Assembly (NCBI GenBank): GCA_001464835.1
Contig: LNDS01000028.1
Coordinates: 62,001 to 126,000 of the forward strand
Length of the DNA stretch: 64,000 nucleotides
Direction of reading: 5' to 3'
Source of the DNA: Rhizobiales bacterium Ga0077525
Lineage (GTDB): Bacteria > Pseudomonadota > Alphaproteobacteria > Rhizobiales > Xanthobacteraceae
Within the stretch, counting starts at the first letter, position 1, and every line of letters starts with the position of its first letter. The position numbers and the translations under genes are program-made. Below are positions 34,193 to 45,246 of this stretch, piece by piece. A model generated the notes under the pieces. It did no database searches. It was not told where the DNA came from and was given only the letters and a program-made list of their open reading frames with translations.

Positions 34193-36387
34193 CCGCGGAT
34201 TCCGCCGCCCTTTGCAGCCATTGCCTGTTGCCGGTCGGTCTGCGTTCGATGCGGCAGACGATAAACGGCGAGAGTTGCGCCTTCTGCTGCTATGGCTGCT
34301 CGATCGCCTTTCAGGTCAAGCGCGGTCGCGGCGAGGAGGCGGCGGCGGCGTGGCTGCTGATTCGGCTCGGCGTCGGCGCCTTCTTGTCGATGAACATCAT
34401 GCTGTTCAGCTGGCTCGATTATACCGGCGCCTTCACCGGCATCGACGCCGCGATGGGGCCAGTCATTCATATGTTGCTTCTCGTTCTGGCGACACCGGCG
34501 ATGGTCATTCTCGGCGGGCCGTTTCTGCGCGAGATGGTCGTCGAGGGCCTGCAGGGACGTTTGACATCGTCGGCGCTGATCGTCGTGGGCACCGGTGCGG
34601 CATATGCTTATTCCGCAATCGCCGTATTCCAAGGGGCGAGCCACCTCTATTTCGACACGGCCTGCATGGTGCTGATGCTGTTCACCGTCGGCCATTATCT
34701 CGACGCTGCCGGACGGGCGCGGGCGGCGCGCGATCTGGCGCCGCTGCTGGCGGCTGAAAGCGAATGGGCAACGGTGGTCGAGGGCGATACGGAGCGGCGC
34801 CTGCGCGTCGCTGCGGTCGGCGCCGGCATGTTGGTTCGGGTTCGTCCCGGCGAGCGCATTCCGATCGACGGCATCGTCGTCGACGGCGGTTCGCACGCCG
34901 ACGAGGCGGTGATCACCGGCGAGAGCCGGCCCGTTGCCAAGGCGATCGGCGCGAATGTGTTCGCCGGCAGCCTCAATGTCGATGGCCCGTTGCTGATCGA
35001 AAGCGCGGGCAGGGGCGACGCCACCCGATGGGCGCGGATCTGCCGCTCGGTGCGCGATGCGCTCGCGCATCGCGGTCCGAGCCAACGGCTTGCCGATTCC
35101 ATCGTCGGCGCGTTCGTGCCGGTCGTGCTGCTGCTCGGCATCAGCACGTCGTTTTATTGGTCGCGGTATCTGCCGTTCGACCAGGCGCTGCTGGTCGGCC
35201 TTGCCGTGCTGGTGGTGGCGTGTCCCTGCGCGATCGGTCTTGCCGCGCCAATGGCGACTTCGCTCGGCATTGCCATGCTGGCGCGGCAGGGCTGTCTGCT
35301 GCGCGATCCGGCCGCCCTCGAAGCGCTGGCGCGCGTGTCGCTGTTCGCCTTCGACAAGACCGGCACCATCACGTCCGGTCGGCCGCGGCTCGTCGGCATC
35401 GATAGCCCGGGCGTCTCCGGCGATGAGGCGCTGGCGCGCGCCGCCGGCCTCGAACGCCATTCCGAGCATAGCATTGGCCGCGCCATCGTCGAAGCCGCCG
35501 AGGCGCGCGGCCTGACGCCGCTCGAAACCCATGACGTGCGCGCATGGCCTGGCCGCGGCATCGGCGGCATGGCCGACGGCCGTCCGGTCGCCGCCGGAAC
35601 CGGCAAGTGGATGCGGGAAAGCGGGTGGCCCCTGGCGCCGGATATCGGCGAACGCGCTCGCGCGCTCGAGAACGCCGGCCACACGGTCGTGTATGTCGGT
35701 TGGGACGGCGCGGTTCGCGCCGTGTTGTCGCTCGACGATACGCCGCTTCCCGAGGCGCGCGCGACGATCGCCGCTTTGCGTCAGCGCGGCATCGGCTCAG
35801 CGCTGCTGACCGGCGACCTGCCGGCGGCGGCGCGGCGGATCGCGCTCGTTGCCGGCATCGACGACATTGAAGCCGGTCTGACGCCGGAAGACAAACGCGA
35901 GACGCTCGCCCGGCGACGCGCGGCGCACGGCAAGGTGGCGATGGTCGGCGACGGTCTCAATGACGGCCCGGTGCTGGCGGCGGCGGATGTCGGCATCGCG
36001 GTCGGCTCGGCGACCGATCTGGCGCGCGAGACCGCGACCTTGGTGCTGCCGCCGGGCGGACTGTGGATGCTGCCATGGGTGGTCGACGTTTCGCGCGCTG
36101 TCCGCCGCGTCATCCTGAGCAATCTGCTATGGGCGTTCCTGTACAATTTCGTCGCCGTCGGCCTGGCGATGGCCGGGCTGCTGCGCCCGGTGCTGGCCGC
36201 CGCCATCATGGCCGGGTCGAGTCTTTTCGTGGTGCTCAATTCGCTGCGGCTGGAGCGGTTGTCCGGACCGGCGCCATTCGCCGAGCCCGACCGCAACTCA
36301 TCCGTCGCCGTCGTGCCACCGACGGCCACGCGCGGCGCGCCGCTTGCCGGCCTCACACCATCGCCGATGGAGCATCCGGTCAGGTGA
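34189..36387 (+). CDS. ccoI: Copper-transporting P-type ATPase of cbb3 oxidase assembly
   Basis: P1B-ATPase of 732 residues. The N-terminus has Cys pairs (CSHC at 9-12 and CAFCCYGC) typical of CcoI/FixI. The membrane metal site is CPC in VACPCAIGLAAPMA; the phosphorylated Asp is in DKTGTITSG and the hinge motif is GDGLNDGPVLAAADVG. It exports copper across the inner membrane for insertion into CcoN. In the nucleotide-binding domain the usual SEHP motif reads SEHS (RHSEHSIGRAI), so the near-invariant Pro is missing. It is the last gene of the plus-strand oxidase row; soxZ converges on it with an 8-base overlap. Confidence 0.93.
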   Translation: MTADSAALCSHCLLPVGLRSMRQTINGESCAFCCYGCSIAFQVKRGRGEEAAAAWLLIRLGVGAFLSMNIMLFSWLDYTGAFTGIDAAMGPVIHMLLLVLATPAMVILGGPFLREMVVEGLQGRLTSSALIVVGTGAAYAYSAIAVFQGASHLYFDTACMVLMLFTVGHYLDAAGRARAARDLAPLLAAESEWATVVEGDTERRLRVAAVGAGMLVRVRPGERIPIDGIVVDGGSHADEAVITGESRPVAKAIGANVFAGSLNVDGPLLIESAGRGDATRWARICRSVRDALAHRGPSQRLADSIVGAFVPVVLLLGISTSFYWSRYLPFDQALLVGLAVLVVACPCAIGLAAPMATSLGIAMLARQGCLLRDPAALEALARVSLFAFDKTGTITSGRPRLVGIDSPGVSGDEALARAAGLERHSEHSIGRAIVEAAEARGLTPLETHDVRAWPGRGIGGMADGRPVAAGTGKWMRESGWPLAPDIGERARALENAGHTVVYVGWDGAVRAVLSLDDTPLPEARATIAALRQRGIGSALLTGDLPAAARRIALVAGIDDIEAGLTPEDKRETLARRRAAHGKVAMVGDGLNDGPVLAAADVGIAVGSATDLARETATLVLPPGGLWMLPWVVDVSRAVRRVILSNLLWAFLYNFVAVGLAMAGLLRPVLAAAIMAGSSLFVVLNSLRLERLSGPAPFAEPDRNSSVAVVPPTATRGAPLAGLTPSPMEHPVR

Positions 36388-36706
36388 CGACGAGGTCGTG
36401 CGACAGCAAATAGACGCCGCCGCCATCCTCGTTCCAGATGAATTCGAGCCGGCCGCTCCGCGTCGCACGCAGCGTAAATTCAAGATAGGGATTGGCGGCG
36501 ACGGCCTCGCGCAGTTCGGCGTGGAATACGGTTTCGCTGTCGTAGCGGCAGGTGAACGCGTTGATGATCCGGCGCGGGATCAGCTTGCCGTTGCCGTCGC
36601 GGCGCAGGCCGGTTTCCATCTGATGGTCGATCAGCGTGCGGATCAGCACCGCGGCGCCCTTGGCGACGGTACCGGGCACCTGCACACGCGGGCTGTGTGT
36701 CGGCAT
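36380..36706 (-). CDS. soxZ: Sulfur-oxidation carrier protein SoxZ
   Basis: Protein of 108 residues with family sequences IDHQMETGLRRD, RRIINAFTCRYD, AANPYLEFTLRA and a C-terminal LEFIWNEDGG. SoxZ pairs with SoxY; sulfur intermediates are carried on the SoxY C-terminal Cys. It lies 16 bases after soxY in the same operon. No soxX, soxA, soxB or soxC/D in the classical sense is next to it, but a SoxA-like cytochrome is 7 kb away in the same gene cluster. It has no signal peptide, as usual, and is exported with SoxY. Confidence 0.92.
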   Translation of the reverse strand: MPTHSPRVQVPGTVAKGAAVLIRTLIDHQMETGLRRDGNGKLIPRRIINAFTCRYDSETVFHAELREAVAANPYLEFTLRATRSGRLEFIWNEDGGGVYLLSHDLVVT

Positions 36707-36722
36707 TCGGCCTCCTCAAAAG

Positions 36723-37226
36723 CTATTCGCAACCATTGGTCTCGACCGCGATCGGCGCGCGTGCCAACAGCAGCGCGCCATCGTTCATCTCGGCAACCGC
36801 CAGCACGTCCTGCGGCTTGGCGACCCGGATTCGTGTCGCGATGCGCGGTTCGCTGCGCCCCGGAACGAATTCGAATTTCGCGACGGTGACGATCGGATTG
36901 AGCGGCGCCAGCACCAACACGCGGCGCACGTGATCGGTCTCGGTCATCGGGCTGGCGACGACAAGCGCCAGCGGCACCGTGTAGCCATTGGTGAAATGCG
37001 GCGGCACAGTCAGCCGGACCCGATCCGACCAGGTAGCGGTCTTTCCGGTCATTTGCCGGACGACTTCGATGGCATGGTTGGCGGCATGTTCGGTCATCGC
37101 GTCGGCGACGCCGGCGGCAAAGCCGGATGTCGCAAGGCTTGTCGTCGCAAGTCCGGCGCCGCCGGCGACGGCGCTCGCCAACAAGGTTCGGCGGGTCAGG
37201 CCGGCGGCGTCGGTTGTCTCGATCAT
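36723..37226 (-). CDS. soxY: Sulfur carrier protein SoxY
   Basis: Protein of 167 residues with a Tat signal (LTRRTLLASAVAGG) that also takes SoxZ out. The mature part has VRLTVPPHFTNGYTVPLAL, SPMTETDHVRRVLVLAP and ATRIRVAKPQDVLAVAEM, all SoxY-like. It ends NGCE, so the carrier Cys is the third-last base triplet before the stop codon, but the usual GGCGG arm is shortened. The ATG at 37226 follows GGGAGGT; a frame to 37247 lacks a better site. It heads soxYZ and is 45 bases downstream of groEL. Confidence 0.88.
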   Translation of the reverse strand: MIETTDAAGLTRRTLLASAVAGGAGLATTSLATSGFAAGVADAMTEHAANHAIEVVRQMTGKTATWSDRVRLTVPPHFTNGYTVPLALVVASPMTETDHVRRVLVLAPLNPIVTVAKFEFVPGRSEPRIATRIRVAKPQDVLAVAEMNDGALLLARAPIAVETNGCE

Positions 37227-37271
37227 GCGAACCTCCCGCGCGCGCATCGGCGCCCTTGTTCAGAAGTCTAT

Positions 37272-39413
<2,142 letters not shown>

Positions 39414-39498
39414 TCACATGGGGCAATTCGTTGGATTTGACAAGCCCGACGTGGCGCAAGGCGGGGGCGACGCCGGGAGCCGCTGAAACCGTTGAATA

Positions 39499-40716
39499 TC
39501 AAGCCTTTGCCGGGAGCCGGGGCAGCGTGGCGACGGTCAATATGGCGATCATCGAGCAGGCTGCAACCACGAGGAACACCATCGCCGGGTGGCCCGCGTC
39601 CATCAGCGCGCCGAAGATGACCGGGGCGACGATACCGCCGAGATTAAAGCCGGTGGTGACGAAGCCGAACACCTTGCCGAAGGAGCCGGGCGGGGTGATC
39701 TCGCGCACGATCATGTCGCGCGATGGCGAGATGAAGCCGAAGAAAAATCCGAACACGCTCATCGCCGCGAGTAGCGCCAGCGTGCCGAGATCGACGCTGG
39801 CGACCAAAGCCGCCGCCAATGCCGAGGCGATCAAGCCCAGCGAAGCCACCAGCCCATGCCGCGAGGTGCGCGCCACGACCAAACCGCCGATCAGGACGCC
39901 GATCGCCGACAACACCAATTGCGCCGACAGCGCGGCATTGGCGATGGTCACCGGCGTATTGTACAGCGCGCCGAGCGCCACCACCGAATAGTTCGACATG
40001 CCGGCGTTCGTCACTGCGATCAGCATGAAGAAGAACAGATTGAGCAGGATCGGCGCTGACATGAGAAGCTGCCAGGCTGTTTGCGTGTTGGCGTCGGCTT
40101 TCTTCGCAACGTCGTTGCGTTTCGCGGCCGCTGCGACCGGCTCTTCGCGCACCATCAGGAGAATGGCCGCCACCGCCAGGCCGAACAGTCCGGCGCCGAT
40201 GAAGGCGCCGCGCCAGCCCCACAGGTTCTGCATCAACAGGAGGCTCGCCGGCGTCACCGCCGCGCCGAGCAGGCCGGCGAATGTGTGGATCGAGTAGGCC
40301 TGGCCCATGCGGTCGGCCGGCACATGATGTGACAGCAGCGAATAATCGGCCGGGTGGTAGACGGTGTTGCCGACGCCGGCGAGCGCGAACATCGCTACCA
40401 TCACCCAGAATGAATCGACGAGGCCGACAACGACAAACGACAGCCCGCCGACGACAAGACCGGCGATCAGAAGTGCGCGCGCGCCGATCCAGTCGACCAG
40501 AAATCCGGCCGGCGTCTGCAATGCTGCCGAGATGATGTTGAACGCGGCGAAGGCCAGGCCGATTTCGGTATAGCTCACGCCGTATTCCGCACGCACGAAA
40601 GGCAACAGCGGCGCCAGAATGAGAATGTAGATGTGCGACGTGAAATGCGCCGCGCTGACCACGCCGATGAGGCGGACATGCGGCGCCGGCTTGGCGGCCA
40701 GGGTGGCGAGACTCAT
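39499..40716 (-). CDS. Major facilitator superfamily transporter
   Basis: Polytopic protein of 405 residues with about 12 hydrophobic segments. The MFS-type loop sequence DWIGARALL appears between helices 2 and 3, GVGNTVYHPADYSLLSHHV in helix 4, and SPSRDMIVREITPPGSFGKV in the second half. The YHPAD motif is found in several sugar or drug exporters of the fosmidomycin-resistance (Fsr) type, but the substrate is unknown. The start ATG 40716 follows GGAGAA; a TTG at 40725 is weaker. It stands alone on the minus strand. Confidence 0.88.
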   Translation of the reverse strand: MSLATLAAKPAPHVRLIGVVSAAHFTSHIYILILAPLLPFVRAEYGVSYTEIGLAFAAFNIISAALQTPAGFLVDWIGARALLIAGLVVGGLSFVVVGLVDSFWVMVAMFALAGVGNTVYHPADYSLLSHHVPADRMGQAYSIHTFAGLLGAAVTPASLLLMQNLWGWRGAFIGAGLFGLAVAAILLMVREEPVAAAAKRNDVAKKADANTQTAWQLLMSAPILLNLFFFMLIAVTNAGMSNYSVVALGALYNTPVTIANAALSAQLVLSAIGVLIGGLVVARTSRHGLVASLGLIASALAAALVASVDLGTLALLAAMSVFGFFFGFISPSRDMIVREITPPGSFGKVFGFVTTGFNLGGIVAPVIFGALMDAGHPAMVFLVVAACSMIAILTVATLPRLPAKA

Positions 40717-41351
40717 TGCAGGCAATTCTCCGGCAGGGCGCGAACTATGGCCCGGGAGGCAGGCTCAATCCAGTGTGTTCGCGGCGGGTTGCCTATGCGG
40801 ATCCGGGGATGTGAACCTGACATGGTTCATCGCCCGTATTTTTTAACGGCGCCGGGTACGCCGTCGTCCGAAATGCGCGCCCGAAAGAAAGAGGGGCGCG
40901 GAACGCCACAGGTCCCGGAGGACCCACGGGCCCAGACACCTCGCAATGTCTGGACGTATTCAATGGCCCGCTTTCGCGCATTTCGGCGCTGAAAGACAAG
41001 GCCGCCGCAAGTCCGCCTTCTCCATGGCGTTCCGCGCGCTGTGTTTGTAGGTTTGCTCCGTTCCGCCCCCGGTGGACTTACCGTTTCAGGCAACCGCGCC
41101 TCTCCTCATCGGATTGGCAGGCCGCCTATCCACCGCTGCGGGCCCTTATGGAAACCGGCATTTCTGACCATGCCGGCGGCCACCGCCAGTGGGGCCCAGT
41201 GGCGCACGGACGGGTGCTCCGGGACGGAGCGGCTTGGACCGCCGGTGACGGGACTTTGCGCCGCATCTCCAGCGCACCCGACCGGCCACCGCTCCCCGCC
41301 CCGCATCTGAAGATGCTGTACAGACACCCCTCAATGGGGCGGGATGGGGGC

Positions 41352-41380
41352 TTTATAGTCCTATTATCGCCTAGGGTCAA
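41352..41380 (-). promoter_or_regulatory. Near-consensus sigma-70 promoter without a gene
   Basis: On the minus strand TTGACC (41380-41375), 17 bases, TATAAA (41357-41352). This is far better than most promoters in the window. Transcription would start near 41345 and run toward 40717, where no protein gene begins for about 630 bases. A structured RNA is the main suspicion. Confidence 0.65.
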
Positions 41381-41412
41381 GGGCCTATTCAGAATTAAAT
41401 CCATGCCAATCC

Positions 41413-41509
41413 GCCTCATGGTGAGGAGCCCGGCGCAGCCGGGCGTCTAGAACCATGGGCGGCCTCGTCCTTCGAGACGCGCTCCTTCGGAGCGCTCCTC
41501 AGGATGAGG
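41413..41509. repeat. Double palindromic repeat element (REP-like)
   Basis: Two adjacent palindromes: a GCCCGGCTG/CGCCGGGC hairpin within CCTCATGGTGAGG...CCATG, and CCTCGTCCTTCGAGACGCGC...CTCAGGATGAGG around CGCTCC-TTC-GGAGCG. Elements of this form occur in many copies between genes in Bradyrhizobium relatives. Confidence 0.75.
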
Positions 41510-41531
41510 CCGTTAGAAGGTGTGCCGCGAC

Positions 41532-43892
41532 TTAAGCCGACTTCTTGGTCGCTTTCGCCGCCTCGATGGCTTCCCAGATGCGCGAGGCGGTCATCGGCAT
41601 TTCCAGATGCTTGATGCCGTAGTCGGACAAAGCATCGATCACCGCGTTGGCGACCGCGGGCAGGCCGCCCGAGGTGCCGGCTTCGCCGCAACCCTTGGCG
41701 CCGAGCGGGTTGGTCTTGGTCGGCACCGGGCGATTGGCGACATGGATCATCGGCGCGTCGTGCGCGCGCGGCATGGCGTAGTCCTGGAACGATCCGGTGA
41801 CCAATTGGCCGGCGGCGTCATAGACCACGCCTTCAAGCAGCACCTGGCCGAGGCCTTGCACCGCGCCGCCTTGGACCTGGCCTTCGACCATCAGCGGATT
41901 GAGGACGGTGCCGAAATCGTTGACTGCGTTGTATTTCACGACGCGGGTGAGGCCGGTGTCGGGATCGATCTCGACCTCGACGACATGCACGCCGTTCGGA
42001 TAGGTGCCGACGATCGCTTCGGTGACATGCGTGATGTCGAGCGTCTTCGGCATGTCGTCGGGCAGGGTAATGGTGCGCAGCTTTTCGGCCAGCGCCATGA
42101 TGTTGATGGCGCGGTCGGTCCCGGCGATGGTGAACGTACCGTTCTTGAATTCGATATCGCCGGCGGAGGCTTCCAGCACATGGGCGGCGAGTTTCTTGCC
42201 GCTCTCGATCACCTTGTCGGAAGCCTGCACGATGGCCGCGCCGCTCATCGTCGCCGAGCGCGAACCGCCGGTGCCGCCGCCGTGGATGAGCTGATCGCTG
42301 TCGCCCTGCATCAGCTTGATCTTGTCGAACGGAATGCCGAGCTTCTCGGTCAGCACCTGCGCGAAAGGAGAGGCGTGGCCCTGGCCGTAATCGAGCGTGC
42401 CGGTGATGATGGTGACGGTGCCGTCGTCGTTGAATCGGATGCCGCCTTGCTCCTGCGTCATCGCCGCCGTGGTTTCGACATAACAGGCGACGCCGAGGCC
42501 GCGCAATTTGCCGGCCTTTTTGCTTTCGCGCTTGCGCTTGGCAAAGCCCTTGGCGTCGGCTTGGGCCAGCGCCTCCTTGAACAGGCCGGGGAAATCGCCG
42601 GAGTCGTAAGTCGTGCCGGCCGGCGTGGCGAAGGGCATTTCCTTGGCCTTGATGAAATTGCGGCGGCGCAGTTCGAATTTGTCGATGCCGAGTTCAACCG
42701 CAGCGATGTCCATCGAACGCTCGATCGACAGCGCGCCTTCCGGACGGCCGGCGCCGCGATAGGCGGAGACGAGCGTCGTGTTCGAGAATACGCATTGCGT
42801 CGCCACTTCGAGCAATGGCGTGCGGTACATGCTGATGATGTTCTTGGTGACGTTGACCGTCGGCAGCATCGGGCCGAAATTGGCGCAGTAAGCGCCGAGA
42901 TTGCCGTAGCCGGTCAGGCGCAAAGCGGTGATCAGTCCGTCCTTGTCGAAGCCGACCTCGACGGTCATGTCGTAGTCGCGGCCGTGATGATCCGACACGA
43001 AGCTGCCGGAGCGGTCGTCGGTCCACTTCACCGGACGGCCGAGCACCTTGGCGCCATGCAGGACGGCGACATATTCCGGATACATCGTGGCCTTCATGCC
43101 GAACGAGCCGCCGACATTGCCGGTGAGCACGCGAACCTTGTCGGCGGGCACGCCGAGAATGTCGCGCATCATGTTCTTCATGCCGAACACGCCCTGGCTG
43201 CATGTATGCAGCGTCCAGCGTTCGTCTTTTTTGTCGAATTCGCCGATCGCCGAGCGTGGCTCCATCGCGGCGACGACGAGACGCTGATTGATCAGCGGCA
43301 GCGTGACGACATGCGCGGAATTTTTCAGTGCCTCGGCGACCTTGGCGCTGTCGCCATGCTGGTAATCGAGCGCGATGTTGCCCGGCACATCGTCATAGAG
43401 CTGCGGCGCGCCGGGCTTGGCGGCGTCGCGCGCCGAGACGACGGCGGGCAAAGGCTCGATGTCGAGCGCGACGGCTTCGGCCGCGTCCTTGGCTTGCGCG
43501 ATGGTCTCGGCAATGACGCAGGCGACCGGATCGCCGACGAAGCGCACTTTGTCGGTGGCCAGCGCCGGGCGCGGCACATATTTGATCGGCGAGCCGTCGC
43601 GGCTCTTCAGCGGCAGCGTGCATTTGAGCCCGCCATAGGCCTTGAGGTCTTCGCCGGTCAGAACCGCGAGCACGCCGGGCATGCCCCTGGCGGTGCCGGT
43701 GTCGATGCCATTGATAATGCCGTGCGCCTCGCTGGAGCGCACCATGACCGCGTAAGCCTGGTTCGGCAGGCCGATATCGTCGGTATAGCGGCCTTCGCCG
43801 CGCACCAGAGTCGGGTCTTCCTTGCGGGGGACCGGCTGGCCGATGCCGAACTTGGTCAGCGAAAGCGCTGCTTGCGTGGTTCTGTCATCCAT
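41532..43892 (-). CDS. Molybdenum hydroxylase large subunit (CoxL form II-like)
   Basis: Protein of 786 residues of the xanthine oxidase family, molybdopterin-binding subunit. The active-site loop reads AYRGAGRPE, which marks the form II CoxL-like branch and not true CO dehydrogenase (AYRCSFR). Other sites: GNVGGSFGMK, GTLDYGQGHASPF, GGTGGSRSATMSG and KGCGEAGT with the catalytic Glu. The oxidised substrate is unknown. The iron-sulfur and FAD subunits that normally lie beside it are not in the window: neighbours are unrelated. The ATG at 43892 is the first in the frame with the family N-terminus (IGQPVPRKEDPTLVRGEGRY). Confidence 0.92.
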   Translation of the reverse strand: MDDRTTQAALSLTKFGIGQPVPRKEDPTLVRGEGRYTDDIGLPNQAYAVMVRSSEAHGIINGIDTGTARGMPGVLAVLTGEDLKAYGGLKCTLPLKSRDGSPIKYVPRPALATDKVRFVGDPVACVIAETIAQAKDAAEAVALDIEPLPAVVSARDAAKPGAPQLYDDVPGNIALDYQHGDSAKVAEALKNSAHVVTLPLINQRLVVAAMEPRSAIGEFDKKDERWTLHTCSQGVFGMKNMMRDILGVPADKVRVLTGNVGGSFGMKATMYPEYVAVLHGAKVLGRPVKWTDDRSGSFVSDHHGRDYDMTVEVGFDKDGLITALRLTGYGNLGAYCANFGPMLPTVNVTKNIISMYRTPLLEVATQCVFSNTTLVSAYRGAGRPEGALSIERSMDIAAVELGIDKFELRRRNFIKAKEMPFATPAGTTYDSGDFPGLFKEALAQADAKGFAKRKRESKKAGKLRGLGVACYVETTAAMTQEQGGIRFNDDGTVTIITGTLDYGQGHASPFAQVLTEKLGIPFDKIKLMQGDSDQLIHGGGTGGSRSATMSGAAIVQASDKVIESGKKLAAHVLEASAGDIEFKNGTFTIAGTDRAINIMALAEKLRTITLPDDMPKTLDITHVTEAIVGTYPNGVHVVEVEIDPDTGLTRVVKYNAVNDFGTVLNPLMVEGQVQGGAVQGLGQVLLEGVVYDAAGQLVTGSFQDYAMPRAHDAPMIHVANRPVPTKTNPLGAKGCGEAGTSGGLPAVANAVIDALSDYGIKHLEMPMTASRIWEAIEAAKATKKSA

Positions 43893-44121
43893 ATTGGGGG
43901 CTTTTCGGCTGGCGTGCAGGGAAGCAAGGAAAGAAAGTAATGCGCAGGTCCCAAATAAAGCAGGCGAGCCCCTTCCACAACAATAGCTTTCGGGGGTGAG
44001 GGTTGCGCCAAAGGTTTGCAGGTTGCCCGGGCGCTGTTACACTTTTATGGACAAGTGAGCTTTGGGAACTTTGCCGGTGCCGAGCCCTTTTGAGGTGGGC
44101 TGCCGGCAGCGAGGTTATAAA

Positions 44122-45246
44122 ATGACGAGCGGCGAGGCCGGGGATGCCCCAGGCCTCGACCCTGCTGTCAATCGGGTACCGCCGGAAGGCGAGCCCCGGT
44201 GGGGTCGGCGGTCGCCGGGACGACGTGAGGCAGGCTTCGGCAGCGATCGGGGCGGGCCGACCTATGCTGCGCTCGATCTCGGCACCAACAACTGCCGTTT
44301 GCTGGTGGCGCGCCCGGTCGGCGACGGCTTCCGCGTGGTCGACGCATTTTCCCGCATCGTCCGGCTCGGCGAGGGCATTTCCACATCCGGCCGCCTCAGC
44401 GAGGCGGCGATCGAGCGCTCGCTCGAAGCGCTGGAGATTTGCCGCAACAAGATGCGCAACCGCGGGGTCACGCGCGCCCGGCTGATCGCCACGGAAGCCT
44501 GCCGCGCCGCCGAGAACGGCGCCGAATTCCGCGCCCGCGTTGAAGAAAAGCTGGGCCTCGGTCTGGAAGTGATCGACCGCGAGACCGAAGCGGCGCTGGC
44601 CGCGACCAGTTGCACGCCCCTGATCGATCCGGACGCCGAGGGCGTCTTGCTGTTCGATATCGGCGGCGGCTCGTCCGAACTGGTGCGGCTCGACCGTTCG
44701 CCGCGTTGCAAGCGCGGCCCGCCGCTGCCGAAGATCCGCGGCTGGATTTCGCTGCCGCTCGGCGTCGTGACGCTCGCCGAACGCCATGGCGGACTCAATG
44801 TGACGCGCGACGTCTACGAGGCGATGGTGGACGAGGTGGCCGCGCTGATCGCGCCTTTTGCGCGCGAGCACGGCGCGGGCTTGCACGGCGTGCATATGCT
44901 CGGTACGTCCGGCACCGTGACAACCATCGCCGGCGTCCATCTCGATCTCAAACGCTACGACAGGAACCGTATCGACGGCTGCTGGATGGGCGCGGACGAA
45001 ATCGACTCGGTGCTCGATCGGCTGGTGGCGATGAGCTACGACGAGCGGGTGGCGAGCCCGTGCATCGGCGCCGACCGCGCCGATCTGGTGCTGGCCGGCT
45101 GCGCCATTCTCGAAGCGATCCGCCGCGCGTTTCCGTGTCCGCGCTTGCGTGTCGCCGACCGCGGTTTGCGCGAAGGCATGCTGGTGCAGATGATGCGCGA
45201 AGACGGCGCCTGGGACGACGGTAGCGGCCAGGCGGTGCTGTCGTGA
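44122..45246 (+). CDS. ppx: Exopolyphosphatase / guanosine pentaphosphatase (Ppx/GppA)
   Basis: Protein of 374 residues with an acetate kinase/Hsp70-type ATPase fold. The phosphate-1 motif is [13 protein letters not shown]; phosphate-2 is [16 protein letters not shown]. It degrades polyphosphate or converts pppGpp. The first 45 residues are Pro/Arg-rich, beyond the normal family start. The ATG at 44122 follows GAGG; a TTG at 44062 is less likely. Its last four bases overlap rlmE, a pairing seen in many Rhizobiales. Confidence 0.9.
   Translation: MTSGEAGDAPGLDPAVNRVPPEGEPRWGRRSPGRREAGFGSDRGGPTYAALDLGTNNCRLLVARPVGDGFRVVDAFSRIVRLGEGISTSGRLSEAAIERSLEALEICRNKMRNRGVTRARLIATEACRAAENGAEFRARVEEKLGLGLEVIDRETEAALAATSCTPLIDPDAEGVLLFDIGGGSSELVRLDRSPRCKRGPPLPKIRGWISLPLGVVTLAERHGGLNVTRDVYEAMVDEVAALIAPFAREHGAGLHGVHMLGTSGTVTTIAGVHLDLKRYDRNRIDGCWMGADEIDSVLDRLVAMSYDERVASPCIGADRADLVLAGCAILEAIRRAFPCPRLRVADRGLREGMLVQMMREDGAWDDGSGQAVLS

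Larger units (their letters stand above)
40717..41531. other. 815-base region without a convincing gene
   Basis: Gene-free stretch with high GC and several possible hairpins. Short ORFs on both strands lack family resemblance and ribosome-binding sites. It contains a near-consensus minus-strand promoter (41352-41380), a hairpin near 40808-40833 followed by six T (40841-40846) and a palindromic repeat (41413-41509). No feature of tmRNA, RNase P RNA or SRP RNA was recognised. Confidence 0.6.

Noticed and set aside
34015..35682. 555-residue minus-strand frame opposite ccoI
   Set aside because: No domain resemblance; ccoI motifs on the plus strand account for the coding signal.
40717..41345. tmRNA or RNase P RNA in the gene-free region
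   Set aside because: No T-arm GTTCGA with CCA, no tag reading frame and no RNase P core such as GAGGAAAGTCC could be found on either strand.
41520..43940. 806-residue plus-strand frame opposite the molybdenum hydroxylase gene
   Set aside because: Antisense shadow; composition is typical of reverse-strand reading of a high-GC gene and there is no ribosome-binding site.
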